Shown one piece after another: positions 59,726-64,000 of a stretch of 64,000 nucleotides of DNA. Under the pieces are notes generated by a model that was given only the letters and a program-made list of their open reading frames with translations, was not told the origin of the DNA and searched no databases. The position numbers were made by a program, and so were the translations under genes. Position 1 is the stretch's first letter. Each line of letters opens with the position of its first letter. The DNA comes from Nocardia gamkensis NBRC 108242 (GTDB lineage Bacteria; Actinomycetota; Actinomycetes; Mycobacteriales; Mycobacteriaceae): assembly GCF_001612985.1 (NCBI RefSeq), contig NZ_BDBM01000041.1, forward strand, positions 1 to 64,000. Direction: 5' to 3'.

Positions 59726-62700
59726 TCAACTCGGCCAGTTCCTCCGGACCGGCCAGGTTCACCGGCGCGATGGTGCGACCGGTACGCACGTAGTGGAACG
59801 CGGCGCCGATCCGGTCCAGCATCTCGTGCTCGGGCCGTCCCTCCCGCGCGGCCATCAGCCGCGCCCACGCCAGGCGATAGACGGCCAGCTGCATGGCGAC
59901 CGCCGCTTCCTCGGCGGCGCTGGGCTCGGCGCCGGTCTTCCAGTCGACCACGGTCCAGCGGCCGCCCGGTTCGGCGAACACCGCGTCCATCCGGCCGCGG
60001 ATCACGGTGCCCGCGATCGACGTCTCGAACGGAATCTCCACCTCGATCGGGCTCCGATCGGCCCACCGCGAGTTCAGGAACGCCTCCTGCATCGCGGTCA
60101 GCTCCGCGTCCAGCCCCGCGTCGGCCGCGCCGCTGTCGGCCGCACCGGGCAGTTCGTCCAGACCGAGCAGACGAGTGGAGCCGAACCACCGCTGCACCCA
60201 GGCGTGGAATGCGGTGCCGCGGCGGGCCAGCGGATTCGGCGGGTAGGGCAACGGGCGACGCAGGCGGGCGGCGAGTCTCGCCGGGTCGGCGCGCAGCTCG
60301 ACCAGGGCGGTCGCCGCGATCTGACCGGGTAGCTCGACCTCCTCGGCGGCAACCGCGGCGGCCCGGTGTTCGGCAAGCAGGGCGTCGACGTCGGCGGCCC
60401 AGCCTTCGGGATCGCCGGGGACCGGCGCGGGCTGGGTGTGCTCGGGCCGGAACCGGTCCTCCGGCGGGGGCGGAGCGAAACCGGTCGCGGCGAATGCCGG
60501 TTCGCCTGCCGACAGGTACTCCTCCACCGGGTCCGGCGCCGTGCCGAAATAGGGTTCGATGTCCGCGTAGGGGTCGGCGTATTCGGTTGCGACGACTTCG
60601 AAGTCATCCGCGAACTCGTCCGGCGGGTACTCGTTGTCGGGCGGGTAGTAGTCCGGTTCGAACATGAGATCCGGCTCGTCCGGCGGCGGGGGCGCCATCT
60701 CGGCACGGTCGGGTCCGGCGCTGCGGTCTGAGACGATGCCCGGTGCGTCCGGGTCGCTGAGCCCGGCATCGGCGGCATCGGCACGACCGGAACCTACGGC
60801 ACGGCCAGGCGAGGTCTCGGACGAATCCGGGTCACCTTGCCCGGCATCGGCAGGACGGGCATGTGAGTCGGCGCGACCGGGGCCCGCGCCACCATCCGGG
60901 ACAGCCCCCGGGACGTCCAGGCCGCAGTGCCCAGCATCGGCATCGGCATCGGCATCGGCATGATGGGCACGCGAGTCGACATCGCCGAATGCAGAGTCGC
61001 GGTTCGGGGCGGTCCGACGCACGTCTGGACCATGGCGCTCGACGCCGGCAGGATCCGCACCTGGATCGGCACGCCCCGGACCGGCGCCGCGGTCCGGGGC
61101 AGCGCCAGACGCGTCCGGGCCGTGGCGCCCGGCGTCGGCGGGACGGGCACGCAGCTCGGCCAGCGCGGCGCGGACCAGCGCGGCGCCCTGTTCGATGGGG
61201 TCGCGGCGGGTGCTGAGCGGGTCTCGTGGCCACTCGGCGGTCGCCGGGTTGTCGGTGAAGGGGTTGACGGCGTCGGCGGCCGGCGGGTCGTCCCAGCGGT
61301 CGATCGTCAAGACGTCGTGGGCCGGGCTTCGCGGGTCCTCGTGCGCGCGTTTCAGTTCCAGCAGGAAGTCCGAGGGGCCTTTCGGGGAGCTGCCGGTCTC
61401 CGCCCAGTGATGGGCCGAAACCAGCAGGACGCGTTCGGTTCTGGTGAGCGCGACGTAGAACAGGCGGCGTTCCTCATCGATCCGGCGGCGTTCCAGCGCC
61501 TCCTTGTGCGCTTTGATCGCGCGGTCGAGGTCCGCGCGGTCGTACAGGTCGGTGAGATCGAGTACGGGCACGCCCTCGGCCGCGTCGTCCTGCTGACGGT
61601 CACCCCGCAGCGACGTCGGCAGTTCCGCCAGCGCGCCCAGCCACGTACCGGAACCGACTTTGGACGGGAACACGCCCTCCACCACGTGCGGGACCGCGAC
61701 GATCTCCCATTCCAGGCCCTTCGCCGCATGCACGGTCAGTACCTGCACGCGGTCCTTGGCGACCTCGACCTCGCCCGGCTCCAGACCGTTCTCGACCTCC
61801 TCCGCGGCGGCGAGGAACGCGAGCAGTCCACCGAGCGAGGCGCCGGTGTCCGCGGCGTACCCGGCCACCACTTCGGCGAACGCGTCCAGATGCTCGCGTC
61901 CGGCCCCGGTACCCGCCATGGCTCGTCGGGTCTGGGTCTCCACCCCGACGCCGATGGTGCGCTCGACGTCGGCGACCAATTCCGCCAGGGGCTGACCGCT
62001 GCGTTCGCGCAACGCGGACAGCTCCCGGCCCAGCGCCTCGATGCGGGCGAACCCGGCGGAGGAGTACTGGTCCGGCGGGCCGGGGTCGGCGATCGCGTCG
62101 GCCAGCCCGGCCTGTTCGGCGGGTTCGGGCGCCACTTCGCGCAACGCCTCGTCCAGCGCGGCGCCGTCGGCGATCTCGGCCGGGCCCTGCGAACCGGGAC
62201 GCCGGATGGACAGGTCCCTGGCGCGGCGGTTGAGCGCGGCGATGTCGGCGACTCCGATGCGCCAGCGCGCACCGGTCAGCACGCGCATGGCGGCGCTGCC
62301 CGAGCCGGGTTCGGCGATCAACCGCAGGGTGGCGACGATGTCGGCGACCTCCGGCGTGGCGAGCAATCCGCCGAGTCCGACGATCTCCACCGGGAGTCCT
62401 TGCGCGCGAAGCGCTTCCGCGAGCGGCGCGGCGTCGGCGTTGCGCCGCACCAGTACCGCCGACGTGGGCGGGGGCTGCTGCGCGGCGCGCCGGGCGGCCC
62501 ACTCCGCCGCGATCCGCTCGGCCACCCAGTCACGTTCGGCGGCGACGGTGTCGGTCGACGCGAGCGCCACCACACCCGGCCCGGCTTCGGGCTTGGCACG
62601 CAACGCGTCGACCGTCACTCCGCCGCCCTCGATCGCCTTGCGCCGCAACGGTTCCGCGACCGAGTTCGCCAGCGCCAGCGCCTCCGGCGGATTGCGCCAG

Positions 62701-64000
62701 CTGGTCAGCAACGCCAGCGTGGGCGCGGGAACGCCCGGCGCAGTGGGGAAGTCGGTGGCGAACCGGGGCAGATTCGCCGCCGAGGCGCCACGCCAGCCGT
62801 AGATCGACTGCATCGGGTCGCCCACAGCGGTCACGGCAAGACGTTGCGCGTCGTGCGGTTGCGAGCGCTGATCGCGCCGCTCTGCCGGCGCGTGCGGGTC
62901 GTGCGCTCCGGCGAACCGCGGTTGCCCTGCTCCCCCTGTGTCGACGCGCCGCATGCCCCGCGCTGCGTCGCCGGGAGGGGCGTCGACGGCCTGCGAAGAC
63001 CCGTTGTCCAGCATCTGGTCCGGATCGCGCTTCCCCATGCGGGACTGCGGGGCACGGCTACCCTGTGCGAGCCGGTCGGCGGCCGCATCGCGAGCATCGT
63101 CCACCGACGCCCCCGGTTGCCCCGTAGATGGCTCGAGACGCATCTCCTGCGCACCGTCGCGCACGGAGGCGCTTCCGGTCGACCTACCCAGGCCTCGATC
63201 GCCGCCTTGCGGCTGCCCCTCGAAAGCGCCTCCACTCATCAGATCCGGCTCTGCACCGAAGCCGTCCGGCTCCCCCGCGGAAGCGCTTCCGCCCGACACA
63301 TCCGGGCTTCCGCCGAAGCCGTACGGCTCCCGCGCGGAAGCGCCTCCGCCCAGCGCGTCCCATTCTCCGCCGGAACCGCCGGGCTCGCCCTGGGAAGCGC
63401 TTCCGCCCGACACATTCGATGTCCGGTCCGACGCGCCCTCCGGCGCACCGCCGAACAGGGCGGCGAGCAGGACGCGCTGGGCGTGGCCGGTGTCCTGGTA
63501 TTCGTCGAGCAGCACCAGCCGGAACCGGGCGCGTTCGGCGGCGGCGACCTCGGGGTGCTCGGCGGCCAAGCGCGCCGCCAGGGACATCTGCGCGCCGAAA
63601 TCGAGTGCGCCGCGGCGGCGCAACGCCTCGCTCAGCTGTTGCACCAGCGGCAGCAGCGCGACCCGTTCCCGCTGTACCTGCACGATGTTGAGCAGCGTTT
63701 GGCTCGGGCCGCCCCGCTGACGCGGACCGGCGGGCAGTGTGTGCACCAGCTTGGCCAGTTCGGTGTGCGCCTCGGCCAATTCCTCCGGCTCGACCAGATG
63801 CTCGGCGAGTTGTCCGGACAGCGCGAGCACCGCCTCGGTGACCGACACGGGGGTGCGTTCGGTCTCCAGGTCGCCGTCCCAGGTACGGACCACCTGGTGG
63901 GCGAGCTGCCAGAGCTGGGTCTCGGTGAGCAGGGCCGCCGAGGGTTCCACCGGAAGCAGCAGGCCGTGTTCGGTGAGCAACCTGCCCGCGTACGAGTGGT
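59682..64000 (-). CDS. adnB: AdnB-type helicase-nuclease subunit (N-terminus outside window)
   Basis: More than 1430 residues are in the window; mycobacterial AdnB (Rv3201c) has about 1100 in total. Helicase motifs include LVLLDEYQDTGHAQ, GDPMQSIYGWRGAS, VLTVHAAKGLEWEIV and ALTRTERVLLVS. The C-terminal RecB-like nuclease shows GRMDAVF and VVDWKTG, so it looks active. The excess length comes from two Gly/Pro/Ala/Asp-rich insertions, one between helicase motifs II and III and one before the nuclease. AdnAB resects double-strand breaks. The adnA gene should lie immediately to the right. Confidence 0.9.
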   Translation of the reverse strand, partial: HSYAGRLLTEHGLLLPVEPSAALLTETQLWQLAHQVVRTWDGDLETERTPVSVTEAVLALSGQLAEHLVEPEELAEAHTELAKLVHTLPAGPRQRGGPSQTLLNIVQVQRERVALLPLVQQLSEALRRRGALDFGAQMSLAARLAAEHPEVAAAERARFRLVLLDEYQDTGHAQRVLLAALFGGAPEGASDRTSNVSGGSASQGEPGGSGGEWDALGGGASAREPYGFGGSPDVSGGSASAGEPDGFGAEPDLMSGGAFEGQPQGGDRGLGRSTGSASVRDGAQEMRLEPSTGQPGASVDDARDAAADRLAQGSRAPQSRMGKRDPDQMLDNGSSQAVDAPPGDAARGMRRVDTGGAGQPRFAGAHDPHAPAERRDQRSQPHDAQRLAVTAVGDPMQSIYGWRGASAANLPRFATDFPTAPGVPAPTLALLTSWRNPPEALALANSVAEPLRRKAIEGGGVTVDALRAKPEAGPGVVALASTDTVAAERDWVAERIAAEWAARRAAQQPPPTSAVLVRRNADAAPLAEALRAQGLPVEIVGLGGLLATPEVADIVATLRLIAEPGSGSAAMRVLTGARWRIGVADIAALNRRARDLSIRRPGSQGPAEIADGAALDEALREVAPEPAEQAGLADAIADPGPPDQYSSAGFARIEALGRELSALRERSGQPLAELVADVERTIGVGVETQTRRAMAGTGAGREHLDAFAEVVAGYAADTGASLGGLLAFLAAAEEVENGLEPGEVEVAKDRVQVLTVHAAKGLEWEIVAVPHVVEGVFPSKVGSGTWLGALAELPTSLRGDRQQDDAAEGVPVLDLTDLYDRADLDRAIKAHKEALERRRIDEERRLFYVALTRTERVLLVSAHHWAETGSSPKGPSDFLLELKRAHEDPRSPAHDVLTIDRWDDPPAADAVNPFTDNPATAEWPRDPLSTRRDPIEQGAALVRAALAELRARPADAGRHGPDASGAAPDRGAGPGRADPGADPAGVERHGPDVRRTAPNRDSAFGDVDSRAHHADADADADAGHCGLDVPGAVPDGGAGPGRADSHARPADAGQGDPDSSETSPGRAVGSGRADAADAGLSDPDAPGIVSDRSAGPDRAEMAPPPPDEPDLMFEPDYYPPDNEYPPDEFADDFEVVATEYADPYADIEPYFGTAPDPVEEYLSAGEPAFAATGFAPPPPEDRFRPEHTQPAPVPGDPEGWAADVDALLAEHRAAAVAAEEVELPGQIAATALVELRADPARLAARLRRPLPYPPNPLARRGTAFHAWVQRWFGSTRLLGLDELPGAADSGAADAGLDAELTAMQEAFLNSRWADRSPIEVEIPFETSIAGTVIRGRMDAVFAEPGGRWTVVDWKTGAEPSAAEEAAVAMQLAVYRLAWARLMAAREGRPEHEMLDRIGAAFHYVRTGRTIAPVNLAGPEELAELIRNVAPAGSPPAPE
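60420..61150 (-). repeat. Low-complexity insertion in AdnB before the nuclease domain
   Basis: About 240 residues with repeated ADAG, GPDxxG and DRGAGPGRAD-type units and a perfect hexanucleotide run of CATCGG (60934-60962, coding ADADAD), then an acidic Pro/Glu/Tyr-rich part. It lies between the last helicase motif and the nuclease. Confidence 0.75.
62845..63450 (-). repeat. Low-complexity insertion in AdnB between motifs II and III
   Basis: About 200 Gly/Ser/Ala/Asp-rich residues separate DEYQDTGHAQRVLLAALFGG from RLAVTAVGDPMQS. At its start, units such as SGGSAS-GEP-GFG and a related DNA word (CCGGAAGCGCTTCCGCC-like) recur four or more times, which shows expansion by duplication. Confidence 0.8.

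Overview
The window is high-GC actinobacterial DNA, most likely from Nocardia or a close mycolic-acid-containing relative. From about 42.7 to 64 kb it follows the order of Mycobacterium tuberculosis Rv3193c to Rv3201c: UPF0182 protein, PPA1309 protein, PDZ/Lon-like protease, DUF2342 zincin, E1-like protein, ABC1 kinase, WhiB7, UvrD2, mycoredoxin, NudC, K+ channel and AdnB. The mycofactocin-type SDR, Rpf, KstR-like operator and WhiB7 support the same placement. No phage, insertion sequence, integrase or CRISPR array was seen.

Layout. 0-6.4 kb: the end of a Gly/Thr/Pro-rich protein, a galactose set (galactokinase, SSS symporter, small membrane protein), a membrane GGDEF protein with an I-site, and a DUF6319-like protein. 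6.6-15.5 kb: a TetR gene divergent from a six-gene catabolic run (flavin monooxygenase, serine esterase, Zn alcohol dehydrogenase, acyl-CoA ligase, D-aminoacylase-like amidohydrolase, alpha/beta hydrolase), partly resembling the mymA operon. 15.5-19.8 kb: a Cys-rich small protein, a DoxX protein with fourteen 11-residue repeats, a broken STAS gene, a mycofactocin-type SDR, a 75-aa protein and a methyltransferase. 19.8-24.8 kb: a GT39 glycosyltransferase and an OmpR-type two-component system that share an 11-bp-spaced direct repeat upstream. 24.9-28.4 kb: a PIG-L deacetylase, a membrane protein behind a long inverted repeat, galE, a candidate 26-residue peptide gene and a DUF47/PhoU-like protein.

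28.4-38.1 kb is the most interesting block: photolyase, lipocalin, a MerR/B12-binding regulator of CarH/LitR type and a TIGR01777 SDR, with two copies of one operator (arms GATGCA/TGCATC, 5-nt spacer). A steroid 5-alpha-reductase homologue and a SnoaL-like protein then diverge from a KstR-type box, followed by a sterol-desaturase-family hydroxylase divergent from a NarL-type two-component system. 38.2-42.7 kb: a VOC protein, a four-gene thiocyanate-hydrolase/three-subunit nitrile-hydratase operon with a CRP-consensus site far upstream, initiator tRNA-Met, and an Rpf gene behind two CRP-like sites and a structured leader.

42.7-64 kb is the conserved block above. Its local peculiarities are a frameshifted partial copy of the DUF2342 gene, tandem and inverted repeats before whiB7, a long whiB7 leader with a 112-codon upstream ORF, a perfect 28-bp palindrome at the start of an SRPBCC-EVE-MarR gene group, and two large low-complexity insertions in AdnB, which runs off the right edge.
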